The position numbers and the translations under genes are program-made. Shown piece after piece: positions 25,981-35,549 of a DNA stretch of 64,000 bases; position 1 is the first letter of the stretch, and every line of letters starts with the position of its first letter. Source of the DNA: Azospirillum sp. B510. GTDB taxonomy: Bacteria > Pseudomonadota > Alphaproteobacteria > Azospirillales > Azospirillaceae. A model generated the notes under the pieces. The model made no database searches and was not told the origin of the DNA. It worked only from the letters and a program-made list of their open reading frames with translations. The DNA is taken from positions 372,001 to 436,000 of the forward strand of contig NC_013857.1 in assembly GCF_000010725.1 (NCBI RefSeq), in the 5' to 3' direction.

Positions 25981-26649
25981 TTACAGACCCACCACGCCCG
26001 GCAGGCCGGAAATGTCGGCGATCTCGACATAGCCGTAATAGGGGTTGGCCGGCTCGTGGCCACGGTTGACCCACACCTTGTTGCGGATGCCGAGGTCATG
26101 GGCCGACATCAGGTCGTAGCGGAAGGAGGAGGAGCAGTGCAGGATATCCTCCGGCCCGCAGCCGAGCATGTCGAACATGTATTCGAACGCCTTGAAGCGC
26201 GGCTTGTAGGCCTGGGCCTGCTCGGCGGTGTAGACGGCGTGGAAGGGCGCGCCCAGCTTGGCAACGTTCGACGGGATCTGGTCGTTCATGGCGTTGGACA
26301 GGATGACCAGCGGGATTTCCTTGGCGACCTTGGCCAGCCCGGCCGGCACGTCGGCATGCGGCCCCCAGGTCGGCACCCGCTCGTAGACCATGCGTGCGTC
26401 CTCCTCGCGGAAGGCGACGTTGTTGCGCTTGCAGGTGCGCTCCAGCGAATTGTGCACGACCTCGGCATAGGGCTTCCAGTCGCCCATGATCTCGTCCAAC
26501 CGGTAGGCGGCGAAATTCCTGATGAACTCCGTCATCCGCGCGGCGTCGAGGATCGACCCGTACAGATCGCGCGCGGCTTCGGCCATCTGAAAGTTGATCA
26601 GCGTGCCGTGGCAATCGAAGGTGACGTATTTCGGCCGGAACTGGCTCAT
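25981..26649 (-). CDS. Haloacid dehalogenase type II-like HAD hydrolase
   Basis: A 222-residue HAD superfamily protein. The nucleophile Asp is in VTFDCHGTLINF near residue 11, motif II in VILSNAMND, the conserved Lys in YKPRFKAFEYM, and the acidic motif in SSSFRYDLMSAHDLGI. This matches L-2-haloacid dehalogenase-like proteins, many of which in amine or amino-acid operons have other phosphatase or hydrolase roles. AGGA precedes the start. A second HAD of the same type is encoded at 29568-30311. The role in this cluster is unknown. Confidence 0.88.
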   Translation of the reverse strand: MSQFRPKYVTFDCHGTLINFQMAEAARDLYGSILDAARMTEFIRNFAAYRLDEIMGDWKPYAEVVHNSLERTCKRNNVAFREEDARMVYERVPTWGPHADVPAGLAKVAKEIPLVILSNAMNDQIPSNVAKLGAPFHAVYTAEQAQAYKPRFKAFEYMFDMLGCGPEDILHCSSSFRYDLMSAHDLGIRNKVWVNRGHEPANPYYGYVEIADISGLPGVVGL

Positions 26650-27013
26650 TGCTGGGTCCTTTGAGATGGGGGAGCCTGAAGAGGGGGGAGCGCTGTGGAA
26701 GGGGGGCCGATCGGCGCCCGCCCCACGATCCTAGCCCCGCCGCGCGGCCCGGCCTGACCGAATTGCCCGGCGCGAAAGCACAAAGTTCCGTTTCCGTCTC
26801 GGCACTCAGCATTTGCTTGGGACGGAAACCGCGCCGGACCAACGCGAACGGGCGGAAAGCCCCCCTCGCGCGGGGATGGCGGCCGGCGTCACGGCATAAG
26901 ATGCGGCGGGCCGCCGAAGCAAAGGTGAAAGATGTCGCGGCGAACGCCGCCTTCAGAGGAACGTCCGGGGGCGCTGCGCCCACTCTTGGAGACAGAGGGT
27001 GAAAGGACTGCCG
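26650..27013. other. Divergent intergenic region between HAD and GNAT genes
   Basis: 364 bases between the divergent HAD and GNAT genes, with promoters for both presumably inside. An AT-richer patch lies near 26775-26825. AAAGGA (27002-27007) is the ribosome site of the GNAT gene. I find no convincing promoter boxes, palindromes or small gene. Confidence 0.55.
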
Positions 27014-27874
27014 ATGAACAAGAACAAGCTTCAGTGTCTGGCTTTCGAGCCCGAGCATCTCAAGGACGCGGTCGCTCTGTCGCGGCAGGCGCAATGGCCG
27101 CACCGGCTGGAGGACTGGGCGCTGACCCTCTCGCTCAGCCAGGGGCTGGTCGCCATGGAGGATGGAGCGGACGGGCCGCGTGTGGTCGGCACCGTGCTGA
27201 TGACCCCCTATGGCGACGACGCGGCCACCATCAACATGGTCATCGTCGATGAAAGCTGCCGCGGGCAGGGTCTCGGCCGCCTCCTGATGGACGAAGCGAT
27301 GGCCCTGGCCGGAAGCCGCCCGCTGCGCCTCGTCGCCACCCGCGAAGGATTGCCGCTCTACGAGAAGCTGGGCTTCCGCGAGGCGGGCACCGTGCTCCAG
27401 CACCAGGGCGAAGCCGCCCCGATGCCGCTGGCGGCTACCGAGGACATCGCCGCCGCCGACCCGGACGACCGCGCCGCCATCGCAGCGCTCGACCATCAGG
27501 CCTTCGGCGCCGGGCGCGGGCTGCTGCTGGAGCGGCTGGCCGAGGTCGGAAGCGTCACCCTGCTGCGGCGGAACGGCGCGCCCGCCGGGTTCGCCGCCCT
27601 GCGCGACTTCGGGCGCGGGCAGGTCATCGGCCCGGTGGTGGCCCCCGATCCCGACGGCGCCAAGGCGCTGATCGGCCGGGTCATCGCCGCGCATCCCGGC
27701 GAATTCCTGCGGGTGGACACCACCGCCGACACCGGGCTGGGGCCCTGGCTGGCCGATTGCGGCCTGCGCCATGTCGGCGGCGGCATCGCCATGCGCCGTC
27801 CCGCCCCGACGGCGTCCGCCACGGCGGCGACCGCCGTTTCCACCTATGCGCTCGCCAGCCAGGCACTCGGCTGA
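27014..27874 (+). CDS. Double-GNAT acetyltransferase family protein (paralogue 2)
   Basis: A 286-residue protein with an N-terminal GNAT domain, whose acetyl-CoA loop is VDESCRGQGLGRLLMDEAMAL near residues 80-100, followed by PLYEKLGFREAGTVLQ, and a second GNAT-like C-terminal domain. It shares the order of domains and the last residues (TYALASQALG) with the protein encoded at 16796-17719. It is 13 bases upstream of the aminotransferase gene and clearly co-transcribed with it. AAAGGA supports the start at 27014. The substrate is unknown; acetylation of an amine or amino acid is a reasonable guess. Confidence 0.86.
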   Translation: MNKNKLQCLAFEPEHLKDAVALSRQAQWPHRLEDWALTLSLSQGLVAMEDGADGPRVVGTVLMTPYGDDAATINMVIVDESCRGQGLGRLLMDEAMALAGSRPLRLVATREGLPLYEKLGFREAGTVLQHQGEAAPMPLAATEDIAAADPDDRAAIAALDHQAFGAGRGLLLERLAEVGSVTLLRRNGAPAGFAALRDFGRGQVIGPVVAPDPDGAKALIGRVIAAHPGEFLRVDTTADTGLGPWLADCGLRHVGGGIAMRRPAPTASATAATAVSTYALASQALG

Positions 27875-27887
27875 TCCGGAGAGGACC

Positions 27888-29264
27888 ATGCTCAGCAATT
27901 CCCTGATCGAACTCGACCGCGCCCATCTGGTCCATCCCGTCGCCTCCTACCGCGGGCACGAGAAGGCCGGCGTCCGGGTGATCGCCTCCGGATCCGGGGC
28001 GACGGTCACCGACGCCACCGGACGCCAATTGGTGGATGGCTTCGCCGGCCTGTGGTGCGTCAATGCCGGCTACGGGCAGCAGAGCCTCGTCGACGCCGCC
28101 ACCCGTCAGTTGCAGCAGTTGCCCTACGCCACCGGCTATTTCGGGCTGGGCAGCGAACCGGCGATCCGGCTGGCCGCCGCCCTGGCGGAACGCGCCCCCG
28201 GCGACCTCAACCATGTCTATTTCACGCTGGGCGGATCGGACGCGGTGGACAGCACCATCCGCTTCATCCGCTACTACTGGCAAGCCAAGGGCCAGCCGCA
28301 GCGCGACCAGTTCATCTCGGTGGAGCAGGGCTATCACGGCTCCTCGACCGTTGGGGCCGGATTGACCGCCCTGCCCGCCTTCCATGCCGGCTTCGGCATC
28401 CCTTATGACTGGCAGCACAAGATTCCGTCACACCATGCCTACCGCAACCCGGTGGGCGACGATCCCGACGCGATCATCGCCGCCTCACTGGCGGCCCTCG
28501 ACGCCAAAATCGCCGAGATCGGCGGGCCGGAGCGGGTCGCCGCCTTCTATGCCGAGCCGATCCAGGGCTCGGGCGGCGTCCTGGTGCCGCCGGACGGCTG
28601 GATGAGGGCGATGGCCGACCGCTGCCGCGGCCTTGGCATCCTGTTCGTCGCCGACGAGGTGATCACCGGCTTCGGCCGTACCGGGCCGCTGTTCGCCTGC
28701 ACCGAGGATGGCGTGGTCCCCGACCTGATGACCACGGCCAAGGGCCTGACCTCCGGCTATGTGCCGATGGGTGCGGTCTTCCTGTCCGACGCGGTTTATG
28801 CCACCATCGCCGACGCCGCCGGCACGTCCGCCGTCGGTCATGGCTACACCTATTCCGCCCACCCCGTCAGTGCCGCGGTGGGATTGGAGGCACTCCGCCT
28901 GTACGAGAATGGACTGCTTGCCAACGGCGTGAAGGCCGGGGCGCGGCTGATGGCCGGGCTGCGGGCGTTGCGCGACCATCCGCTGGTCGGCGACGTGCGT
29001 GGGCGCGGCATGCTGGCGGCCATCGAACTGGTGGTGGACAAGGAGCGCAAGACCCCTCTGCCCGCCGCCGCCGATCCGTCGCACCGGATCTTCGACCGGG
29101 CGTGGGACAACGGCTTGGTGATCCGGGCCTTCGCGAACGGCGTCCTCGGCTATGCCCCGCCGCTCTGCTGCACCGACGGGGACATCGACGCGATCCTGGA
29201 GCGCACCGCCCTTACGCTCGACCAGACCTTGGAGGATCCCGACATCCGCCGGGCCCTGCGATAA
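27888..29264 (+). CDS. Class III omega-aminotransferase (putrescine/beta-alanine-pyruvate type)
   Basis: A 458-residue PLP-dependent aminotransferase of fold type I, class III. Seen: the aspartate in FVADEVITGFGRTGPLF, the Schiff-base Lys in TTAKGLTSGYVPMGAV, EPIQGSGGVLVPP, and the substrate-side YFTLGGSDAVDSTIRFIRYYW. Members move the terminal amino group of diamines or omega-amino acids to pyruvate or 2-oxoglutarate. CCGGAGAGG precedes the start. It lies between the GNAT gene and a HAD gene ahead of a peptide-type importer, and would feed aldehydes to the two ALDHs encoded upstream. Confidence 0.9.
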   Translation: MLSNSLIELDRAHLVHPVASYRGHEKAGVRVIASGSGATVTDATGRQLVDGFAGLWCVNAGYGQQSLVDAATRQLQQLPYATGYFGLGSEPAIRLAAALAERAPGDLNHVYFTLGGSDAVDSTIRFIRYYWQAKGQPQRDQFISVEQGYHGSSTVGAGLTALPAFHAGFGIPYDWQHKIPSHHAYRNPVGDDPDAIIAASLAALDAKIAEIGGPERVAAFYAEPIQGSGGVLVPPDGWMRAMADRCRGLGILFVADEVITGFGRTGPLFACTEDGVVPDLMTTAKGLTSGYVPMGAVFLSDAVYATIADAAGTSAVGHGYTYSAHPVSAAVGLEALRLYENGLLANGVKAGARLMAGLRALRDHPLVGDVRGRGMLAAIELVVDKERKTPLPAAADPSHRIFDRAWDNGLVIRAFANGVLGYAPPLCCTDGDIDAILERTALTLDQTLEDPDIRRALR

Positions 29265-29567
29265 ACCGGACGGGGGGCCATGGAAGAGGCCGTGGAAGAA
29301 TCCGCGAAGCCCCCCGTATCCAGCATTTTCTGCTGTTTTGATGGCAATGATCGAGAGACCGGCATTGCGTCCATCGACCACACTGATAGCGACCACACTG
29401 ACCAGGATCAAGACCGGTGCCGGGATGAAGACCGGCCAACCGGGCCACCTCCGAAGATGCCAAGGCGGCACGGCGTGCCGGCCCGATGCCCCGGCGAAGG
29501 ATGCCGCCGGACCTGAAACGACCAGCCGGACCCGGTCCGCGCGGTCCTTGACTGAGGAGTTGGTGCG
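29265..29567. other. Intergenic region, no gene seen
   Basis: 303 bases between the aminotransferase and the next HAD gene. It is somewhat less GC-rich around 29320-29420. GAGGAG (29554-29559) is the ribosome site for the TTG start at 29568. I see no terminator, palindrome or small gene that I would defend. Confidence 0.5.
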
Positions 29568-30311
29568 TTGCCCGAAGCCCTGACCAAGCCCCTGCCGAAC
29601 TTCAAGTATCTGACCTTCGACGTCGTCGGCACCCTGATTGATTTCGAAGCCGGCATCACCGGATGCCTCGCCGCGATCGCGGCGGAAGCGGGAACAACGG
29701 TTGACGGCGAGGTGGCGCTGAGTCTCTACCGCGAAGCGCGCTACGCCGCGGATGCCGACCTGTTCCCCGACGATCTGGCGCGGGTCTATTCCGTCATCGC
29801 GCCGAAGCTCGGCCTTCCCGCCGGCGCGCGTTACGGCGAGCGGCTGCGGGATTCGGCGGCGGCCTGGGCCGGCTTTCCCGACAGCCGGGAGGCCATGGCC
29901 CGTCTCGCCAAGCGCTACAAGCTGATCGCGATGACCAACGCGCGGCGCTGGGCCTTCACTCACTTCTCCCGCGAACTGGGCGACCCGTTCTTCGCCGGCT
30001 TCACCGTCGACGACACCGGTGTCGAAAAACCCGATCCTGCCTTCTTCCAACAGGTGTTCGACTTCGTCGAACGCGACGGCGGCAGCCGGGACGACATCCT
30101 GCATGTCGCGCAAAGCCAGTATCACGACATCGGGGTTTCCCGCCGCCTGGGGCTGACCAACTGCTGGATCCAGCGGCGGCACGCCCAGAAAGGCTATGGC
30201 GGAACCATCGAACCCGCCGCATTCACCGAACCGGACTATCATTTCCGCTCGATGGCGGAACTGGCCGACGCCGTGGACGCCGCACAGGCGCCATCGACGG
30301 TCTCCGCGTAA
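29568..30311 (+). CDS. HAD family hydrolase, dehalogenase type II-like, TTG start
   Basis: A 247-residue HAD protein. The nucleophile Asp is in LTFDVVGTLIDFEAG near residue 18, motif II in IAMTNARRW, the Lys in VEKPDPAFFQQV and the acidic segment in SQYHDIGVSRRLG. The only upstream in-frame start that keeps motif I is TTG at 29568, 8 bases after GAGGAG; no ATG or GTG in frame fits. It is the second HAD of this type in the region and precedes the substrate-binding protein of the importer by 64 bases. Function in the pathway unknown. Confidence 0.85.
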   Translation: MPEALTKPLPNFKYLTFDVVGTLIDFEAGITGCLAAIAAEAGTTVDGEVALSLYREARYAADADLFPDDLARVYSVIAPKLGLPAGARYGERLRDSAAAWAGFPDSREAMARLAKRYKLIAMTNARRWAFTHFSRELGDPFFAGFTVDDTGVEKPDPAFFQQVFDFVERDGGSRDDILHVAQSQYHDIGVSRRLGLTNCWIQRRHAQKGYGGTIEPAAFTEPDYHFRSMAELADAVDAAQAPSTVSA

Positions 30312-30375
30312 CCGGACAACCGGCACGCGCCAAAAAAGAAACGAACGAACAACACACGAACAGAGTGAGGCTGAC

Positions 30376-31983
30376 ATGACCAAGATGCCTGATAGCTGGA
30401 CCCGTGCCGACGACGGCATGGTCGAAAGCGCCATCCGGCGGGGCGCCAACCGCCGCGATCTGTTGAAGATGCTGCTGGCGGGCGGCGTGTCGCTGTCCGC
30501 CGTCGATCTCGTCATCGGCCGCGCCCATGCCGCGGTGACGGACGAGCCGGTGAAGGGCGGCTCGCTGAAGGCCGCCGGCTGGTCGTCGTCCACCGCCGAC
30601 ACGCTCGACCCGGCGAAGGCGTCGCTGTCCACCGACTATGTCCGCTGCTGCGCCTTCTACAACCGCCTGACCTTCCTCGACAAGGCCGGCATCCCGAAGA
30701 TGGAGCTGGCCCAGTCCATCGACACCGAGGACGCCAAGACCTGGACGATCAAGCTCCGCAAGGGCGTGACCTTCCACGACGGCAAGTCGCTGACCGCCGA
30801 CGACGTGGTGTTCTCGCTGAAGCGCCACCTCGATCCGGCCGTCGGGTCGAAGGTCGCGAAGATCGCCGCCCAGATGACCGACATCAAGGCGGTGGACAAG
30901 AGCACCGTCGCCATCACGCTGGCCAGCGCGAATGCCGACCTGCCGACCATCCTCGCCATGCATCACTTCATGATCGTGGCCGACGGCACCACCGACTTCT
31001 CCAAGGGCAACGGCACCGGCGCCTTCATCTGCAAGAGCTTCGAGCCGGGCGTGCGCTCCATCGGCGTGCGCAACCCGAACTACTGGAAGGGCGGCCCGCA
31101 CGTCGATTCCTTCGAATTCTTCGCGATCAGCGACGACAACGCCCGCGTCAACGCGCTGCTGTCCGGCGACATCCATCTGGCCGCCGCGATCAACCCGCGC
31201 TCCACGCGTCTGGTGGACGGGCAGAAGGGCTTCGTCCTGTCCAAGACGACGTCCGGCAACTACACCGACCTGAACATCCGCCTGGACATGGAGCCGGGCA
31301 GCCGCAAGGATTTCGTCGACGGGATGAAGTATCTCGTCAACCGCGAGCAGATCGTCAAATCCGCCCTGCGCGGCTTCGGCGAGGTCGGCAACGACCAGCC
31401 GGTTTCCCCGGCCAGCGCCTTCCACAACGCGGCGCTGAAGCCCAAGCCCTTCGACCCCGACAAGGCGAAGGCCCTGTTCAAGAAGTCCGGCCTGCTGGGG
31501 CAATCCATCCCGGTGGTGGCGTCGGACGCCGCGTCCTCCTCCATCGACATGGCGATGGTGATCCAGGCGGCCGGCGCCGAGATCGGCATGAAGCTCGATA
31601 TCCAGCGGGTGCCGTCCGACGGCTACTGGAGCAATTACTGGCTGAAGGCCCCGGTCCATTTCGGCAACATCAACCCGCGCCCGACGCCGGACATCCTGTT
31701 CTCCCTGCTCTACGCCTCCGAAGCGCCGTGGAACGAGAGCCAGTACAAGTCCGAGAAGTTCGACAAGATGATGCTGGAGGCGCGCGCCACGCTCGCCTGG
31801 GAAAAGCGCAAGGAAATCTATGGCGAGATGCAGGTGATGATCGCGGAGGAGGCCGGCACCATCATCCCCGCCTACATCTCCAACGTGGACGCCATCACCG
31901 ACAAGCTGAAGGGCCTCGCCCCGAACCCGCTGGGCGGCATGATGGGCTATGCGTTCGCCGAGTATGTCTGGCTGGCCGCCTGA
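30376..31983 (+). CDS. Peptide/opine-type ABC transporter substrate-binding protein, Tat-exported
   Basis: A 535-residue periplasmic binding protein of the SBP_bac_5 (DppA/OppA/NikA) family. The N-terminus carries a twin-arginine signal NRRDLLKMLLAGGVSLSAVDL with a likely cleavage after RAHA near residue 50, so it should be exported folded by Tat. Family motifs include DTLDPAKAS, TFHDGKSLTADDVVFSLKRHL and the repeated lobe-II pattern. The next four genes supply the permeases and ATPases, so the importer is complete. The ligand could be a peptide, opine or polyamine derivative; the flanking catabolic genes favour an amine-containing compound. Confidence 0.9.
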   Translation: MTKMPDSWTRADDGMVESAIRRGANRRDLLKMLLAGGVSLSAVDLVIGRAHAAVTDEPVKGGSLKAAGWSSSTADTLDPAKASLSTDYVRCCAFYNRLTFLDKAGIPKMELAQSIDTEDAKTWTIKLRKGVTFHDGKSLTADDVVFSLKRHLDPAVGSKVAKIAAQMTDIKAVDKSTVAITLASANADLPTILAMHHFMIVADGTTDFSKGNGTGAFICKSFEPGVRSIGVRNPNYWKGGPHVDSFEFFAISDDNARVNALLSGDIHLAAAINPRSTRLVDGQKGFVLSKTTSGNYTDLNIRLDMEPGSRKDFVDGMKYLVNREQIVKSALRGFGEVGNDQPVSPASAFHNAALKPKPFDPDKAKALFKKSGLLGQSIPVVASDAASSSIDMAMVIQAAGAEIGMKLDIQRVPSDGYWSNYWLKAPVHFGNINPRPTPDILFSLLYASEAPWNESQYKSEKFDKMMLEARATLAWEKRKEIYGEMQVMIAEEAGTIIPAYISNVDAITDKLKGLAPNPLGGMMGYAFAEYVWLAA

Positions 31984-32085
31984 TAGCATGGATCGGCGGG
32001 GCGGCCACAGGTCCGGCCGCCCCCGCCCCATCGTCGCCCCTCCGGGCAACCCCTCCGGGGGCGCCTCACCTCTCAGAGGCCAGGC

Positions 32086-33036
32086 ATGAAATCACGTGTT
32101 CCCTCCCTCATCCTCGGCCGGCTGTTCATCGCCCTGGTCACGCTGACGATCGTGTCCTTCGCGGTGTTCTTCGCCACCACCCTGCTGCCCGGTGACACGG
32201 CGACGATCCTGCTGGGGCAGGCGGCGACACCCGAGGCGATCGCCGGCCTGCGCACGGCCATGCATCTCGACGAACCGGCCCTGCTGCGTTTCCTCTACTG
32301 GATCGGCGGGCTGTTCCAGGGCGATCTCGGCACCTCCTACGCCAACCATGTGCCGGTGGCGACGCTGATCGCCGGCCGGCTGGTCAACACGCTGAAGCTG
32401 GCGGGCCTGACCACCCTGGTCTCGGTTCCGCTCGCGCTGACGCTCGGCATCACCGCCGCCATGTGGCGGCGCACGCTCTATGACCGCATCGTCACCGTCG
32501 CCACCATCGGCGTCATCTCCGTCCCGGAATTCGTGCTGGCGACCTTGGCCGTCCTGGTGTTCGCCGTCTACCTGAAATGGCTGCCGGCCCTGTCCTTCAC
32601 CTACCAGATCGACAGTTTCGCCGGGCTGCTGCGGGCCTACGCCATGCCGGTCATCACCCTGACCTTCGGGGTGTCGGCGCAGATGATCCGCATGACCAGG
32701 GCCGCCGTGATCGAAACGCTGAACACGCCCTATGTCGAGATGGCGCTGCTGAAAGGGGCCTCGCGGCCCAGGCTGGTGCTGCGCCACGCCCTGCCCAACG
32801 CGCTCAGCCCGATCGCCAACGCGGTGGCGCTGTCGCTGTCCTATCTGGTGGGCGGCGTCATCATCGTCGAGACGATCTTCAACTATCCCGGCATCGCCAA
32901 GCTGATGGTGGACGCGGTGTCCACCCGCGATCTTCCGCTGATCCAGTCCTGCGCGATGATCTTCTGCCTGGGATATCTGCTCCTGATCACCGCCGCCGAC
33001 ATCGTCGCCATCCTGTCGAACCCGAGGCTCCGATGA
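32086..33036 (+). CDS. ABC transporter permease, DppB type
   Basis: A 316-residue inner-membrane protein with six predicted segments. The N-terminal LFIALVTLTIVSFAVFFATTLLPGD and the ATPase-contact motif around MALLKGASRPRLVLRHALPNALSP (EAA loop) match DppB/OppB. It follows the binding-protein gene by 102 bases and overlaps the next permease gene by ATGA at 33033-33036, so translation is coupled. Confidence 0.92.
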   Translation: MKSRVPSLILGRLFIALVTLTIVSFAVFFATTLLPGDTATILLGQAATPEAIAGLRTAMHLDEPALLRFLYWIGGLFQGDLGTSYANHVPVATLIAGRLVNTLKLAGLTTLVSVPLALTLGITAAMWRRTLYDRIVTVATIGVISVPEFVLATLAVLVFAVYLKWLPALSFTYQIDSFAGLLRAYAMPVITLTFGVSAQMIRMTRAAVIETLNTPYVEMALLKGASRPRLVLRHALPNALSPIANAVALSLSYLVGGVIIVETIFNYPGIAKLMVDAVSTRDLPLIQSCAMIFCLGYLLLITAADIVAILSNPRLR

Positions 33037-33887
33037 AGACACATTCCTCCACCGGTTCCCTCGCGACATGGTCCGGCTACCGGATCAACCTTGTCGGGTT
33101 GGTCAGCTTCTGCGTGGTGCTGTTCTGGGCGCTGGTCGCCCTCCTCGCTCCCACCATCGCCCCCCATTCGGTGGGGGAGATGATCGACATCGATTATTTC
33201 GGCCCGATGCGGCCCGGCCTGTGGCTGGGGTCGGATTATCTCGGCCGCGACATGCTGTCCCGCATCATCTACGGCGCCCGCTACACCGTCGGCATCTCGC
33301 TGGCCGCGGTGTCGATCGCCTGCTTCACCGGCGTGGTGCTGGGCATGACCTCCGCGGTGCTGCGCGGGCCGGTGGACATGGTGGTCAGCCGCGTGCTCGA
33401 CGCCATGAACTCCATCCCCAGCAAGCTGTTCGGCCTGATGGTGGTGGCGGCGGTGGGCTCCTCCATCCCCGTGCTGATCCTGACCTTGTCGGTCATCTAC
33501 GTCCCCGGCGCCTACCGCTTCAGCCGGGCGCTGGCGGTGAACATCGACACGATGGATTTCATCATGGTCGCCCGCATCCGGGGTGAAAAACTGCCCTATC
33601 TGATCGGTGCGGAGATCCTGCCCAACATCATCGGCCCGGTGCTGGCCGACCTCGGTCTGCGCTTCGTCTTCATCGTGCTGCTGCTGTCGGGCCTGTCCTT
33701 CCTGGGGCTGGGCGTCCAGCCGCCCTATGCCGACTGGGGCGCTCTCGTGCGCGAGAACATCGGCGGCCTGCCCTTCGCGGCACCGGCGGTGATCGTGCCG
33801 TCGCTGGCCATCGCCACCCTGACCATCAGCGTCAATCTGCTGATCGACAATCTTCCGCAGAAGATCCGGGACCGGAGTGCCTCCTGA
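33033..33887 (+). CDS. ABC transporter permease, DppC type
   Basis: A 284-residue inner-membrane protein. Typical DppC features are the short cytosolic lead, the first segment NLVGLVSFCVVLFWALVAL, the segment WLGSDYLGRDMLSRIIYGAR that precedes the transporter core, and the EAA loop VARIRGEKLPYLIGAEILPN. The start ATG overlaps the previous stop, and its own stop overlaps the ATPase gene start (33885-33887), a tight operon. Confidence 0.92.
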   Translation: MKTHSSTGSLATWSGYRINLVGLVSFCVVLFWALVALLAPTIAPHSVGEMIDIDYFGPMRPGLWLGSDYLGRDMLSRIIYGARYTVGISLAAVSIACFTGVVLGMTSAVLRGPVDMVVSRVLDAMNSIPSKLFGLMVVAAVGSSIPVLILTLSVIYVPGAYRFSRALAVNIDTMDFIMVARIRGEKLPYLIGAEILPNIIGPVLADLGLRFVFIVLLLSGLSFLGLGVQPPYADWGALVRENIGGLPFAAPAVIVPSLAIATLTISVNLLIDNLPQKIRDRSAS

Positions 33888-35542
33888 TGACGAACCTCGT
33901 CGAAATCCGCGGCCTGACGGTCGAGGCCACCACCGATTCCGGACGCTGGATCCAGATCCTCAAGGGCATCGACCTCGACATCGCCGCCGGGGAGACCGTC
34001 GCCTTCATCGGCGAAAGCGGCTCCGGCAAGACCACCGCCGCCATGACGCTGCTCGGCTACGCCCGTCCGGGCTGCCGGATTTCCGGCGGCACGGTGAAGA
34101 TCGACGGCCATGACATGGTGACGCTGTCGGAAAAGGAACGGGCCGCCCTGCGCGGCACCACCGTGGCCTATGTGCCGCAAAGTGCGGCGGCCGCCTTCAA
34201 CCCGGCGGCGACGATCATGGATCAGGTCATCGAGGTGACGCGGATCCACCGGCTGATGCCGCCGGACGAGGCCCGCCGCCGGGCCATCGCCCTGTTCCGC
34301 GCCCTGTCGCTGCCCAACCCGGACAGCATCGGTGACCGTTACCCCCATCAGGTGTCGGGCGGTCAGTTGCAACGTCTGGCGGCGGCGATGGCGCTGATCG
34401 GCGATCCCAAGGTCGTCATCTTCGACGAACCGACCACCGCGCTCGACGTCACCACCCAGGTGGAGGTTCTGCGCGCCTTTAAGGCGGTGACCGCCCAGCA
34501 CCGGATCGCCTGCGTCTATGTCTCCCATGATCTGGCCGTGGTCGCCCAGATCGCCGACCGCATCATGGTCCTGCGCAACGGGGCGGTGCAGGAAACCGGA
34601 AGCGTCGACGACATCCTGACCCGCCCGACCCATCCCTACACCAGGGAGCTGCTGCATGCCTTCCACCCCGACAGCGGCGGACGCGCCGCCGCCGCGGAGG
34701 CGTTGGCCAGCAATGCCACCCCGCTGCTGGAGATCAACGGGCTGAGCGCCGGTTACGGCCCGCCCCAATCGAACGGGCTGCCGCTGGCCCTCGCGGTCAA
34801 GGGGGTGAGTCTCCAGGTGAAGCGGGGCGCCAACCTCGGCATTATCGGCGAGTCCGGCTGCGGAAAGTCGACGCTCGCACGCACGATCGCCGGCATCCTG
34901 CCCGCCTGCGGCGGCACCATCCAGTTCCAGGGCCGGAAGCTGTGGCACAGCGCCCGCCAGCGCAACCGGGAGCAGTTGCGCGACCTGCAAATCGTCTTCC
35001 AGCACGCCGACACCGCGCTGAACCCGGCCAAATCGATCGAAGACATCATCGGCCGTCCCCTGACCTTCTATCATGGGCTGCGCGGCAAGGCCCGCGACGC
35101 GCGCATCGACGCGCTGCTCGACATGGTCCACCTGCCCCGCGCCATGCGCCACCGCCGCCCGGCGGAACTGTCGGGCGGCCAGAAGCAGCGGGTGAATTTC
35201 GCCCGCGCGCTCGCCGCGGAGCCGAAGCTGATCCTGTGCGACGAGATCACCTCGGCCCTCGACACCGTGGTCGCCGCGGCGATCATCGATCTTCTGAAGG
35301 AATTGCAGCGCGAGCTCGGCCTGTCCTATGTCTTCATCAGCCACGACCTGTCGGTGATCGAGGCGATCTGTGACGAGATCATCGTGATGTATCGCGGCCA
35401 GACGGTCGAAACCATCGTTCCGGCCGCCCGGCAGCAGCCGCAGCACCCCTATTCCAAGCTGCTGTTCTCGTCGGTGCCGAAACTCGACCCGACCTGGCTC
35501 GACAGCCTGGACATCGACGCCGACCGGATGCGGGTGGCCTGA
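33887..35542 (+). CDS. Fused dipeptide-type ABC ATPase (DppD-DppF in one chain)
   Basis: A 551-residue protein made of two complete ABC ATPase halves. First half: Walker A GESGSGKTT, signature VSGGQLQR, Walker B VVIFDEPTTALD. Second half: Walker A GESGCGKST, signature LSGGQKQR, Walker B LILCDEITSALD. The two halves normally exist as separate DppD and DppF proteins; here they are joined, as in GsiA/YejF-type transporters. The Asp-Glu of both Walker B motifs is intact, so both sites should hydrolyse ATP. It ends the importer operon at a strong hairpin. Confidence 0.92.
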   Translation: MTNLVEIRGLTVEATTDSGRWIQILKGIDLDIAAGETVAFIGESGSGKTTAAMTLLGYARPGCRISGGTVKIDGHDMVTLSEKERAALRGTTVAYVPQSAAAAFNPAATIMDQVIEVTRIHRLMPPDEARRRAIALFRALSLPNPDSIGDRYPHQVSGGQLQRLAAAMALIGDPKVVIFDEPTTALDVTTQVEVLRAFKAVTAQHRIACVYVSHDLAVVAQIADRIMVLRNGAVQETGSVDDILTRPTHPYTRELLHAFHPDSGGRAAAAEALASNATPLLEINGLSAGYGPPQSNGLPLALAVKGVSLQVKRGANLGIIGESGCGKSTLARTIAGILPACGGTIQFQGRKLWHSARQRNREQLRDLQIVFQHADTALNPAKSIEDIIGRPLTFYHGLRGKARDARIDALLDMVHLPRAMRHRRPAELSGGQKQRVNFARALAAEPKLILCDEITSALDTVVAAAIIDLLKELQRELGLSYVFISHDLSVIEAICDEIIVMYRGQTVETIVPAARQQPQHPYSKLLFSSVPKLDPTWLDSLDIDADRMRVA

Positions 35543-35549
35543 TCCGCCG

